From an uncultured Draconibacterium sp. (GTDB lineage Bacteria > Bacteroidota > Bacteroidia > Bacteroidales > Prolixibacteraceae), in the NCBI RefSeq assembly GCF_963676815.1, contig NZ_OY781365.1:3692501-3756500 (forward strand): a stretch of 64,000 bases of DNA. Direction: 5' to 3'. Positions 8,550 to 17,199 of this stretch are shown one piece after another. The translations under genes and the position numbers were made by a program. The stretch's first letter is position 1; every line of letters begins with the position of its first letter. Below the pieces are notes generated by a model, which searched no databases, had not been told where the DNA came from, and worked only from the letters and a program-made list of their open reading frames with translations.

Positions 8550-9678
8550 AGCGCTGTTTATCCTTCCGCTGGTATTATTGCCCTTTGTGATTTTGATCTT
8601 CTGGGTATTGGGTGGAGGAGGAGTTCCAGAGGAAAAAGAAAAGCTTGCTCAGTCACCCAATAAAGGAATAAACTACGACCTGCCGGATGCGGATAATTCC
8701 ATTGAGATCTACGATAAAATGGAAGCTTATCAGAAGGATGATCAGCAGGTGGCTGAAGTTTCTGAAGTAAATATTCAGGATACTTCTCAGACTGAAGAAG
8801 TGAGTCTTCAGGATAGTATGGTACAGGACAATACCTTACTTGATGAAAATGCAGATCAGAAAGAAATCCTTGCTCATATCCGAAATAAAGAAAAGCAACT
8901 ACAGCAGGAACTGCAAGGTGAACCGGAAGTTAGAAAAAAGGTAAAAACAACTTCTATACAACACCGAAGTAAGCTTAAAAAGCCAGTTGTTAAAAATCAG
9001 GTCAAAACAACAAAATCGATAGGATCCACAACACCAACAACCGGCATCGAAGAGCTGGATGAGATCATCGATCAGAACATGGTGTTGAATCGCAAAAATG
9101 ATTCTCTAAAATATACGCTTCAACAAGCGCAGGGACGATTGCAACAAATCGAGGCCATACAAAACCGGTCCTTTACCCTGGAGAAGAAACGGTCATCCGG
9201 GTTTAACAGGGAAGAGAAGACAGAACATGTATTGATCAAAGCCGAGATCTATGAAACCGCAACGGTACTGAACAGTAATCGGGTAAAACTTCGCTTGCTG
9301 GAAGATACACGAATCAGCGGTCAGAAAATACCACGTAACACTTTTATCTATGGAATCTGTAAGATCAAAAATGAACGTCTGCTGATTGAGATTACTCAAA
9401 TGCCTGTTCAGGAAAACTTTGTTCCGGTAAGACTTACGATTTGTGATCTGGATGGACTGGAAGGACTTTATGTGCCTGATAATGCCGCACGAAAAGTTTA
9501 CCAGGAGGTAGGTGCTTCTACCAATACATCTTCACTGATGGGAGTTACAAACAATCCACTAACCTATACAGGAATCCGTGCAGCTGACCGTGCTGCCCAA
9601 ACTATGCTCAAACGGGTACGCCTGAAAAAAGTAACCGTCAAGAAAAACACACTGGTTTATATCATCAATCAAAAATAA
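8524..9678 (+). CDS. traM: Conjugative transfer protein TraM
   Basis: This 384-residue VirB10-like component of the mating pore has an N-terminal membrane anchor (about residues 9-30). A long variable charged linker with coiled-coil character (about 60-220, many K/E/Q) follows. The conserved TraM C-terminal domain begins near VLIKAEIYETATVLNS and includes GQKIPRNTFIYGICKI and LTICDLDGLEGLYVPD. The start overlaps the preceding gene. Length is slightly below many TraM homologues, and the conserved domain looks intact. Confidence 0.85.
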   Translation: MKKILIKNKALFILPLVLLPFVILIFWVLGGGGVPEEKEKLAQSPNKGINYDLPDADNSIEIYDKMEAYQKDDQQVAEVSEVNIQDTSQTEEVSLQDSMVQDNTLLDENADQKEILAHIRNKEKQLQQELQGEPEVRKKVKTTSIQHRSKLKKPVVKNQVKTTKSIGSTTPTTGIEELDEIIDQNMVLNRKNDSLKYTLQQAQGRLQQIEAIQNRSFTLEKKRSSGFNREEKTEHVLIKAEIYETATVLNSNRVKLRLLEDTRISGQKIPRNTFIYGICKIKNERLLIEITQMPVQENFVPVRLTICDLDGLEGLYVPDNAARKVYQEVGASTNTSSLMGVTNNPLTYTGIRAADRAAQTMLKRVRLKKVTVKKNTLVYIINQK

Positions 9679-9683
9679 TCGTC

Positions 9684-10484
9684 ATGAAACATTCACTATT
9701 AATCATCGTATTCTTTTTCTTTTCACTGGCAATAAATGCCCAGAACCAAATAGAAATCTGTCAAAACAAAACAACACACCTGATTGCAAAGGAGAAGATC
9801 ACCTATGTACAGGTTGGAGATCCTGATAAACTAATTGCGGAAGTCGTTCCCGAACAACCGAATATGGTCCGGGTAAAAGCTGTGGATGACTTTGAGGGAG
9901 AATCCTCGATAACGGTAGTGAGTGCCAATCGCTCGTATTCCTTGTTTGTAAAATATTCTGATGCGAATAAGATTTCTTATCAACTGGAAGATTTTATCGG
10001 ACAGATTGCTGGAAATATAAATATAGGACCGGTACCGGAATATCTGCTAAATGAATTGTGTGGCCAGATTCTCAATGATTGTACGCAAAAACCGATTCAG
10101 GCAAAAAGCAAAAATGACGGTATTATTTTTCGTTTGAGAAATCTTTACCTTAAACAGGATTTGCTGTTTTTTGAGCTGGAAATCTCCAATACCACCAATA
10201 TGGTTCTGGAGATGGAAGCCATCAATTGGTGGATCGATGACAGGAAGCAGGTAAAAGCCACCAATGTGCAGGAATATCAGGTAGAAGAATTGTACCGGCA
10301 TTATAAATGGGAGTGTATCCCTGCAAAAACAACACTACGGGAGGTTGTAGTATTGCCCAAGTTTATTGTTCCCGATAAACGCATTTTAAAGATCGAACTG
10401 TTGGAAAAAGCCCTGGGAAACACCGGGCGCAAACTAACGCTTGAAGTGAAGAATAAAGCCATTCTAAAAGCCAAATCATTCTAA
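9684..10484 (+). CDS. traN: Conjugative transfer protein TraN (DUF4138)
   Basis: This 266-residue secreted protein has a signal peptide (MKHSLLIIVFFFFSLAINAQ) and a beta-rich body with the DUF4138 features: an early strand region, SYSLFVKYSD, GIIFRLRNLYLKQDLLFFELEISNTTN and a C-terminal PKFIVPDKRILKIELLEK. TraN is the VirB9-like outer-envelope part of the mating pore and partners TraM, whose gene stops 5 bases upstream. It is the last recognisable pore gene; no TraO, TraP or TraQ homologue follows before the coupling protein. Confidence 0.85.
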   Translation: MKHSLLIIVFFFFSLAINAQNQIEICQNKTTHLIAKEKITYVQVGDPDKLIAEVVPEQPNMVRVKAVDDFEGESSITVVSANRSYSLFVKYSDANKISYQLEDFIGQIAGNINIGPVPEYLLNELCGQILNDCTQKPIQAKSKNDGIIFRLRNLYLKQDLLFFELEISNTTNMVLEMEAINWWIDDRKQVKATNVQEYQVEELYRHYKWECIPAKTTLREVVVLPKFIVPDKRILKIELLEKALGNTGRKLTLEVKNKAILKAKSF

Positions 10485-10511
10485 TTTCTAATACCCTAAT
10501 CTACCAGAAAA

Positions 10512-12428
10512 ATGCTTAACGAATCCAGGGAATTACAACGTCTGCACGAAGGTTTCAGGTTCTTTTCTTACCTGCTGCTCTTTGTGGTGCTTTATATCAG
10601 TCAGCTCCTTTATTTTATGGAGAAAGGACTGTACATCCCTGAATTTTCAGTTGTAACAGATAAGCTGATTTCCATGCAATACCTGAAAAACACAGCATTG
10701 GCAAAAATGATATGCCTGGGATTTTTGATCGTTACCTGCATTGGTACCAAGGCTAAAAAGGACCGTGACCTGAAGGTATCCAATATTGTGATTCAGGTGC
10801 TGATTGGCCTGGCAATGTATTGGGGAAGCTTATTACTATTTGATATTTCGTTGGTGTATTTACTGCTTTCTTTCTTTGGTTTTGTCTTGCTGAATATTGG
10901 TTTTGACAATATCTCCAAACTGATCAATGTGAACCTGATGAAAGACCGTTTTAACCTGGAAAATGAAAGTTTCCCACAGGAACAAGCTTATGAGGAGAAT
11001 GAGTATTCCATCAATCTGGAAACATTGTACCAGTATAAAAACAAACAATACGAAGGCTGGATTAATGTGGTCAATCCCTTTCGTGGAACCATTGTAATCG
11101 GTACCCCCGGATCGGGAAAATCCTATTCAGTGGTTATACCCTTTATCAAACAACACCTGGAGAAAGGTTTTGCCATGTGTGTCTATGACTTTAAATACCC
11201 CGATCTGTCACAAGTAACCTATAACTATTTTCTTAAAGCAAAAAAGGAAAAAGCCTTACCGGAAAGCACCGGATTTTATGTGATCAATTTTGATGATATT
11301 CGTAAATCTTATCGTTGTAATCCGCTGGCACCGGAACTGATGGAAAGCCCTATCGATGCCTTTGAGTCTTCCCGCACCGTACTGTATAATCTAAACCGTG
11401 AATGGATCCGTAAACAGGGAGAGTTTTTTGCAGAATCCGCCGTTTCCTTTTTCGCAGCAGTAATCTGGTTCCTGAAAAAATACAAGAAAGGGGAATATTG
11501 TACTTTGCCACATGCCATCGAGTTGTTGCAGCTGGATTATGACGATCTGTTTCCTATCCTTGCCAGAGAAAAGGATGTAGAGAACATCATCAATCCCTTT
11601 GTAAACGCACATAGACGCGGAGCCAGTAAACAGCTGGAAGGCCAGTTGGGAGGTCTGAAAATCGCAATCGCCAAAATCATTAGTAAAGAAATCTACTGGA
11701 TTTGCTCCGGTAATGATTTTTCACTGGACATTAACAATCCTAAAAATCCCAAGGTAGTCTGTCTGGCCAATAATCCGCTTCGAATAGAAATGTACGGAGC
11801 TGTACTGTCCTTGTTTCTCACCCGGATGATGAAAGTGATCAACCAGAGAGGGAAGCATAAATCGTCGTTAATATTTGATGAGCTGCCTACGATCTATTTT
11901 CGCGGATTGGATACGCTGATTGCAACGGCCAGAAGTAACAAAATATCAACGCTGGCTGGACTACAAACCATCGATCAGCTTATCCGGGACTATGGAAAAG
12001 AACAGGCCAATGCCATGTTAACCAACATCGGGAATGTATTTGCCGGACAATCCATCGGCGAAACCGCTAAGTTTATCCAGGGGCGCATGGGAAAAATCCT
12101 GCAGGAACGCCAGTCCATAAATATCAACCGAAATACCCAGTCATCGACAATCTCTACCCAAATGGATTTTCTGGTACCGGAAGGAAAAATTGCCACGCTG
12201 CCACAAGGTTATATGGTAGGGCAGGTAGCTGATAACTTCGGCCAGCAGGTAAGCCAGCGTAATTTTAACTGCCTGATTGATGTGGATACCGCAGTCATTG
12301 AAAAAGAAGAGGAGCAATTTAAAACCATACCAGACATTTATCGCTTCGACCACATTGACAAAGTACTCGAAAATAACCGCAATACGATCTGTAACGACAT
12401 TGTAGGCATACTCAGAAATGAAGCTTAA
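10512..12428 (+). CDS. Type IV coupling protein (VirD4/TraG-like, MobC-type)
   Basis: This 638-residue protein has N-terminal membrane segments (about residues 17-35, 62-80, 90-140), a VirD4-type motor and Walker A GTPGSGKS at residues 197-204. Walker B (SLIFDELPTIYF) has its acidic pair at 456-457. A later stretch (ARSNKISTLAGLQTIDQL, then NIGNVFAGQ) is typical of coupling proteins that bring the relaxase-DNA complex to the channel. It follows the pore genes and precedes the mobilisation genes. It is distinct from the VirB4-type TraG at 2711-5125, despite the shared family name sometimes used. Confidence 0.88.
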   Translation: MLNESRELQRLHEGFRFFSYLLLFVVLYISQLLYFMEKGLYIPEFSVVTDKLISMQYLKNTALAKMICLGFLIVTCIGTKAKKDRDLKVSNIVIQVLIGLAMYWGSLLLFDISLVYLLLSFFGFVLLNIGFDNISKLINVNLMKDRFNLENESFPQEQAYEENEYSINLETLYQYKNKQYEGWINVVNPFRGTIVIGTPGSGKSYSVVIPFIKQHLEKGFAMCVYDFKYPDLSQVTYNYFLKAKKEKALPESTGFYVINFDDIRKSYRCNPLAPELMESPIDAFESSRTVLYNLNREWIRKQGEFFAESAVSFFAAVIWFLKKYKKGEYCTLPHAIELLQLDYDDLFPILAREKDVENIINPFVNAHRRGASKQLEGQLGGLKIAIAKIISKEIYWICSGNDFSLDINNPKNPKVVCLANNPLRIEMYGAVLSLFLTRMMKVINQRGKHKSSLIFDELPTIYFRGLDTLIATARSNKISTLAGLQTIDQLIRDYGKEQANAMLTNIGNVFAGQSIGETAKFIQGRMGKILQERQSININRNTQSSTISTQMDFLVPEGKIATLPQGYMVGQVADNFGQQVSQRNFNCLIDVDTAVIEKEEEQFKTIPDIYRFDHIDKVLENNRNTICNDIVGILRNEA

Positions 12429-12471
12429 ACACCAGAGACAGCATATTTATTAATCATTTAAAAATTTAATT

Positions 12472-13137
12472 ATGGAACAAAGTACCCGTATTAAAAAAGA
12501 AGAAATTCCTTTTGAAAAACTGGAAAAAGTGGGCGTGGACAAGGAATTTGTTAGTCGCATGGATGAGAATGAACTAAAGGATTTTCTGAATGGATTTCGT
12601 AGTCAGAAACTCTACACCATCAATGCCACCATCAACGATGAACAAAAACGAATCCCTGCAAAACTACGTCTGAAAAAAGAACAGGATGGTTCAATAACTG
12701 TAAAAGTCCATCCCATTCAGCGCTTAAGTATTCCTGAAAAGTACATGGGGCACACCTTCAGTCAGGAAGAACGGAACAAACTGGTGGCAGAACGAAACCT
12801 GGGAAAAACCATTGAGCTCACCGGTAAGGATGGAAAAAAGGACAGTTATTACCTGGCACTCGATCCGAAAACCAATGAGCTGATTCCGCTCAGGACAAAA
12901 AATATCAAAGTGCCGGATAAAATCAAAGGGGCAACTTTATCAGCCGAACAAAAGCAAAAACTGGCTCGTGGCGAAAAAGTTTACCTGGATAAAATGACCG
13001 GAAGAAATGGAAAACAATTTGGAGCTTCCTTGCAAGTCGATGCCGCTAACCGAACCATTAATTTTTCTGAATTTAAACAGGAAAAAGCCCAGGATAAGAA
13101 GATGGCAAAAAGCCAGGGAGTACAAATGGAAAGGTAG
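12472..13137 (+). CDS. DUF3945/DUF4099-type protein of the element
   Basis: This soluble, charged 221-residue protein contains repeated DUF3945-like units: a region ending VHPIQRLSIPEKYMGHTFSQEERNKL and another, IKVPDKIKGATLSAEQKQKLARGEKVYLDKMTGRNGKQFGA. Both carry the pattern 'IP/VP-K-x-GxTLS-x-E-x-x-KL'. Such proteins are common near Bacteroidota conjugative elements and topoisomerase genes; their biochemical role is not established. It sits between the coupling protein and the oriT-like region, so a DNA-processing role is possible. Confidence 0.65.
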   Translation: MEQSTRIKKEEIPFEKLEKVGVDKEFVSRMDENELKDFLNGFRSQKLYTINATINDEQKRIPAKLRLKKEQDGSITVKVHPIQRLSIPEKYMGHTFSQEERNKLVAERNLGKTIELTGKDGKKDSYYLALDPKTNELIPLRTKNIKVPDKIKGATLSAEQKQKLARGEKVYLDKMTGRNGKQFGASLQVDAANRTINFSEFKQEKAQDKKMAKSQGVQMER

Positions 13138-13186
13138 AAATTCCACGACCTGAGAAGACCTCGAAAAGACACTAATAAATAACTAC

Positions 13187-13292
13187 GGGGGAGGGGAATG
13201 CAAGATGTGCATTTGTATATACAAATGCCTTGTCATCTTGCCCGGCAGGGGCCGGACGGTTTTTCCAAAACCGACAAGGATTCCCCTCCCCC
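13187..13292. other. Putative origin of transfer (nested inverted repeats)
   Basis: Between the DUF3945 gene and the mobilisation genes lies a compact block of nested symmetry. The outer arms are GGGGGAGGGGAAT (13187-13199) and ATTCCCCTCCCCC (13280-13292). Inside are CAAGATG (13201-13207)/CATCTTG (13234-13240) and a perfect 20-base palindrome GCATTTGTATATACAAATGC (13209-13228). Two hairpins follow: CCGGC/GCCGG (13242-13255) and CGGTTTT/AAAACCG (about 13257-13273). Relaxase genes usually lie beside their oriT, and the accessory ribbon-helix-helix protein starts 24 bases downstream. Assignment as oriT is inferred from structure and position; I cannot place the nick site. Confidence 0.65.
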
Positions 13293-13315
13293 TAAAACGA
13301 AGATAATAGCTCATA

Positions 13316-13684
13316 ATGCTAGGAAAATCGACTGAAAAAGACAAACGGGATCAGATGCTGCTCGTAAGGGTAAGCAGGGATGAAAAGCTGCGGATAAAGG
13401 CCTTGGCACGATCCGAAGGCTATCCCTGTATGAGCGATTATGTACGATCCCGGATCTTCAGACGATTGGATAAAAAGGTTATTTCGTTGGATGAAAATAC
13501 CAGTCAGCAACTGCAGGAATTGGATTTTGAACTCAATAAAATAGGTGTTAACCTGAATCAGCTTTCCAAAAAAATGAATTCTTTTTCTGCTTATAACGTT
13601 GGCGATAACGACCGGCAATTGCTAAAACAAGCTTTTCAGATGATGATGAAATGTCTTGCTTTTCTGCAAGAGCAACTTAACTAA
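13316..13684 (+). CDS. Ribbon-helix-helix mobilisation accessory protein (MobA-like)
   Basis: This 122-residue protein has an N-terminal strand-helix-helix (MLLVRVSRDEKLRIKALARSEGYPCMSDYVRSRIF), typical of relaxosome accessory proteins of the Bacteroidota MobA / plasmid MobC type. A helical tail (LNKIGVNLNQLSKKMN) follows. In this family the protein binds oriT and helps the relaxase nick. It starts just after the palindrome-rich block and ends 8 bases before the relaxase gene, so the two are cotranscribed. Confidence 0.85.
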   Translation: MLGKSTEKDKRDQMLLVRVSRDEKLRIKALARSEGYPCMSDYVRSRIFRRLDKKVISLDENTSQQLQELDFELNKIGVNLNQLSKKMNSFSAYNVGDNDRQLLKQAFQMMMKCLAFLQEQLN

Positions 13685-13692
13685 TCCTCGTT

Positions 13693-14595
13693 ATGGTCAT
13701 TGTCATCCATCAGTCGTCCAGTACACAAAATGCTTTGTCTTACAATGAGAAGAAAGTGGAACAGAAGAAGGCTGTATTTTATAAAAGTGCCAATACGCCA
13801 ACCATAAATCCTTTTGCCGGAACCAAACAAAACCGGCTGAATACCCTTACAAAGATTGAGGACATGAATACCCGTGTAAAAAGTAAAGGACTGCATATTT
13901 CTGTAAATCCGACGGTGACAGATCTGGTAAAACTGGGAGACACTGGCATCCGTACCGAAATCGGAAACCTGATGGAACACCTGGGCTATGGTAACCAACC
14001 TTACTTTGTATATAAACACACCGATTTGGACCGCACACACTTTCATATCGTTTCCACACGAATCGATAAAACAACATTCCGAAAGATCAGGGATGATTAC
14101 GAGAAAAAGAAAACGCAGCGGTTTATTAAATCCCTGGAACAAAAATATGATCTGACCAAAGAACAAAGCCAGGCCCAATCCAATCTGAAATTTTCGGCTG
14201 GAAGCAGAAACCTGAAACAAAACCTGGAGAGTTTGTTTTACCAACTAAATCAGATTGAATCGATAAGCAATAAACAACTTTACAATAAATCGCTGGAACT
14301 TTTTAATGTAGAGATCCGGAAATCGGGAAGAGGGCACGTGGTATTGATAACGGACGAAAACGGAAGCCCGGTACGCTATCCCATCCGGCTTTCAGAATTT
14401 GAAGAAAGACCACGATTTTATCTTTCACAAAGTGCTGAAAAGGTACTTCAAACTACTACGCCGGTGATCGATCATTTTCAGTTGGCGCAATGGGCGAGGG
14501 ATGTGAACCGGTTAATAGAGCGGAGTAACCGGCGTAAAAAGGAACCAGCTATAAAGTATAAGGTGAAAAATAGGGATAGGGGGATGAGCCGCTGA
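13693..14595 (+). CDS. Relaxase/mobilisation nuclease (MobB-like)
   Basis: This 300-residue relaxase has the metal-binding histidine motif KHTDLDRTHFHIVSTR (H109, D111, H116, H118), the HxDx4HxH signature of Pfam Relaxase. N-terminal tyrosines (Y17, Y30) are candidates for the nicking residue. It would cut one strand at oriT and pilot it through the coupling protein. The C-terminal half is basic (RLIERSNRRKKEPAIKYKVKNRDRGMSR) and suits DNA binding. Its length is normal for compact Bacteroidota MobB proteins. The cargo region begins immediately behind it. Confidence 0.88.
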   Translation: MVIVIHQSSSTQNALSYNEKKVEQKKAVFYKSANTPTINPFAGTKQNRLNTLTKIEDMNTRVKSKGLHISVNPTVTDLVKLGDTGIRTEIGNLMEHLGYGNQPYFVYKHTDLDRTHFHIVSTRIDKTTFRKIRDDYEKKKTQRFIKSLEQKYDLTKEQSQAQSNLKFSAGSRNLKQNLESLFYQLNQIESISNKQLYNKSLELFNVEIRKSGRGHVVLITDENGSPVRYPIRLSEFEERPRFYLSQSAEKVLQTTTPVIDHFQLAQWARDVNRLIERSNRRKKEPAIKYKVKNRDRGMSR

Positions 14596-14650
14596 TGTTT
14601 TTTGCTTTTGGCTTTTTTTGAACATTAGTAAATTGTTGCACCATTTTTAC

Positions 14651-14680
14651 TTGATCTTATTAACAATATAATTATCTTAG
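14651..14680 (+). promoter_or_regulatory. Candidate promoter of the defence-like cargo
   Basis: TTG at 14651-14653 and TATCTTAG at 14673-14680 are 19 bases apart, close to the Bacteroidota -33/-7 arrangement (consensus TAnnTTTG). A transcript would start near 14687 and carry a roughly 180-base leader before the PHP-ATPase gene. This is pattern matching only. Confidence 0.4.
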
Positions 14681-14721
14681 CGAGAAACAACTAATGTGAT
14701 GACTCGACCTCGAAATTTAGA

Positions 14722-14823
14722 ATTAGAAATCAATCGGTATCGCCATTTCCTATGTGGAGGAGTACTCAATTCTTTAAGTTGGGTAGGAACGTACTCGTAA
14801 TCATATCTCTCCAAATTTCTAAT
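14722..14823 (+). ncRNA. Candidate structured RNA or leader before the cargo operon
   Basis: Nested complementary arms occur in a region without an open frame: ATTAGAAAT (14722-14730) with ATTTCTAAT (14815-14823), GGAG (14756-14759) with CTCC (14809-14812), and GAGTAC (14760-14765) with GTACTC (14791-14796). Together they could fold into a long stem with internal loops. No reverse transcriptase lies nearby, so a retron is unlikely. It could be an untranslated leader, an RNA partner of the downstream proteins, or chance symmetry in AT-rich DNA. Confidence 0.4.
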
Positions 14824-14865
14824 CGTTAATCTGAATTTAAGCTAAGGACAAATCAACTAATAAAT

Positions 14866-16893
14866 ATGAAAAAAATAGATTTACATATTCACACAATTTC
14901 AACTTTAAGTGATTGTGAGTTTGAATTTAGTTTATTAAAACTTAAAGAGTATGTAGATAAACTTAAAATTGATTGTATTGCAATAACAAATCACAATCTT
15001 TTTAATTTACGACAATTCACAGAAATCTCGGAGGCTTTAGATATTGATGTGTTGCCAGGTATAGAAATTGATTTGGAGGGAGGTCATCTTCTTGTAATAT
15101 CCGAAAATGAGGATTTCGAATTAGGTAATTTTTCCGAAAAATGTAAAACTGTCGAAAGTTTAATTAAAAGCCCGAGTGACTCAATTGATTTTGAGAAGTT
15201 TAAAGAGATTTTTCTTGATTTAAACAAATATCTGTTGATCCCTCACTATGATAAAAAACCTCGGATTCGGCAAGAAACTTTTAATAAGCTCACCGACTAT
15301 GTTTTTTGTGGCGAGGTAACAAGCATAAGCAAATTTAGAAATTGCATTAAAGATCCTTCTCAATTAGTTCCTGTTTTATTTAGTGATATGAGAATGAAAG
15401 ATGATTTAGTTTCATTTTCAACTAGGCAGACATTTATTGATTTAAATGAAATTTCACTTGGAGGAATAAGACAATGTTTAAACGATAAGAACAAAGTTTC
15501 ATTAACAAAAGAAGATGGTAATAACTTTTTTCAGGCTACTGATAATGGAATAATGCTATCTACTGGGTTGAATGTTATTTTAGGACAGCGGTCTACAGGA
15601 AAAACATTCACATTAAATAAAATTTCGGCATCTTTTGAAAATGCAAAATACATTAAGCAATTTTCGTTGCTTCAACACAGCGGACAAAAATTTGATGAAC
15701 TCAATAAAATAAAACTGAGTAATGTTTATGAGTCGTATTTAAATACTTTCAAAAAAGTAGTGGAAGATATTACTCTAGTTGATAAGCGAAAAAATGAATT
15801 GGATTTAGAGAAGTACATTGATTCTTTATTAAAGTCGGCAGAGGAAAGTGAGAAAAAGGATTCGTTTGCAAAAGCTGTTTTGTTTAATGAAGAATTATAC
15901 TCCGAAACTAATTTAACTAGTCTTAAAGAATTAATTAAATCGGTAGAACTTCTTATCAATAATACAGAGTATAAAGAAATTATCAACAAGCATATTGAAG
16001 ATAAAAACTTAAAAGCTTTGGCATTGGAATTAATGGAAGAGTATACTAAATCAACTGAATTAGAATTAAAGAAAAAATACTTAAACACTTTAATTAAAGA
16101 TATAAAAACAGATTTAAGGGTCAGGACTTCAATAACATACGTTGAAGATATAGATTTTTATAATGTTGTCTTGGAGAATGAAAAAGTAAGAAACTTCAAT
16201 CACGTCACTAAATTATTGCAAGAAGAAAGAGAAATAGATAAAGAAGAAATAAGTAGATTTAGACTTGTCACAAAATCTCGTCCTTTTACCGGTGCTGGGC
16301 AATTACAAAAAGTCAAGAACAGAAGAATAGCTTTTTCAGAAGCATTTAAGTGTTATTCAAATCCTTATAAATACTTGAACGAATTGAAAAAGTTAGATAT
16401 TGAACCAACAGAATATTATAAGTTTTTTATTGATGTTCAAACTACAACTTTAAATAAACATGGTTTTCCTGTCTCAGGTGGAGAAAGGTCTGAATTTAAT
16501 TTGCTCAATGAAATTAGTGATTCATTCAAAAGTGATATTTTATTAATCGATGAGCCAGAATCTTCTTTTGATAATATTTTCTTGAAAGACGAAGTAAATG
16601 AACTCATTAAAGATATTTCAAAAAAGATTCCTGTGGTGGTGGTAACCCATAATAATACAGTAGGTGCTTCAATTAAGCCTGATTACGTAGCGTACACTCA
16701 TAAAGAAATTGAGGATGGAGAGGTTGTTTATAAAATATATTCAGGTTATCCTTCCGATAAGGTTTTAAAGAATGTGAACGGAGCTGAAGAAATCAGTAAC
16801 TATAATATAATACTTAATTGCTTAGAGGCTGGAAACGAGGCATATTCTGAGCGCAGAACCAAATCATATGAAATACTTAAAGATAGAGAATAA
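14866..16893 (+). CDS. PHP-domain/ABC-type ATPase, Ppl (TrlF)-like defence protein
   Basis: This 675-residue protein has an N-terminal PHP metallo-phosphoesterase domain: H7 and H9 (HIHT), H43 (ITNHN), E67 (LPGIEID), H74 and H127 (LIPHYD). An SMC/ABC-like ATPase follows, with Walker A GQRSTGKT at 240-247, a charged coiled-coil insert (about 270-470), the signature VSGGER near 540 and Walker B ILLIDEPESSFD near 565. The same architecture defines the single-gene Ppl anti-phage system and the TrlF family; a nucleic-acid or nucleotide phosphodiesterase gated by the ATPase is the expected mode. All key residues look intact. Its AT-rich sequence differs from the tra genes before it, which suggests separate acquisition. 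The next gene overlaps its end by 26 bases. Confidence 0.8.
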   Translation: MKKIDLHIHTISTLSDCEFEFSLLKLKEYVDKLKIDCIAITNHNLFNLRQFTEISEALDIDVLPGIEIDLEGGHLLVISENEDFELGNFSEKCKTVESLIKSPSDSIDFEKFKEIFLDLNKYLLIPHYDKKPRIRQETFNKLTDYVFCGEVTSISKFRNCIKDPSQLVPVLFSDMRMKDDLVSFSTRQTFIDLNEISLGGIRQCLNDKNKVSLTKEDGNNFFQATDNGIMLSTGLNVILGQRSTGKTFTLNKISASFENAKYIKQFSLLQHSGQKFDELNKIKLSNVYESYLNTFKKVVEDITLVDKRKNELDLEKYIDSLLKSAEESEKKDSFAKAVLFNEELYSETNLTSLKELIKSVELLINNTEYKEIINKHIEDKNLKALALELMEEYTKSTELELKKKYLNTLIKDIKTDLRVRTSITYVEDIDFYNVVLENEKVRNFNHVTKLLQEEREIDKEEISRFRLVTKSRPFTGAGQLQKVKNRRIAFSEAFKCYSNPYKYLNELKKLDIEPTEYYKFFIDVQTTTLNKHGFPVSGGERSEFNLLNEISDSFKSDILLIDEPESSFDNIFLKDEVNELIKDISKKIPVVVVTHNNTVGASIKPDYVAYTHKEIEDGEVVYKIYSGYPSDKVLKNVNGAEEISNYNIILNCLEAGNEAYSERRTKSYEILKDRE

Positions 16894-17176
16894 TAAAGCT
16901 TTCTATTTGGAAACAGAAACTCCAGAAAAATGGACAGAAATTGATAATCTCAATAAAGAAGACTTGATGAAATTATTGGATAAGGCAATTAGTTCAGATT
17001 TTGAGATGGATGAATTTAAAGAAGATTTACTTCAAAATAAGGCTCACCAAATTATATACAAGAATATCCACCAGAAATTCCAGAGCCTATTGTTGAATAA
17101 AACGAAATTTAAAGACGAAAGTGAGATTTTATATAAAGATGCTATTGAAAAATATAAGATTGTGGAGGAAGATTAA
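16868..17176 (+). CDS. Small helical protein overlapping the PHP-ATPase gene
   Basis: This 102-residue, charged, predominantly helical protein has no signal peptide, membrane segment or motif I recognise. It begins inside the last 26 bases of the PHP-ATPase gene in another frame, an arrangement that usually means coupled translation and functional partnership. The protein is acidic in the middle (DFEMDEFKEDLL) and basic further on (HQKFQSLLLNKTKFK). It could be a regulator, antitoxin-like partner or adaptor of the ATPase. Published Ppl systems are described as single-gene, so this partner deserves attention. Confidence 0.65.
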   Translation: MKYLKIENNKAFYLETETPEKWTEIDNLNKEDLMKLLDKAISSDFEMDEFKEDLLQNKAHQIIYKNIHQKFQSLLLNKTKFKDESEILYKDAIEKYKIVEED

Positions 17177-17199
17177 GACTACATTTATTAAGCGTCAGC

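Noticed and set aside
14690..14830. Retron msr/msd
   Set aside because: The inverted arms are retron-like in length, but no reverse transcriptase gene is present anywhere in the cargo.
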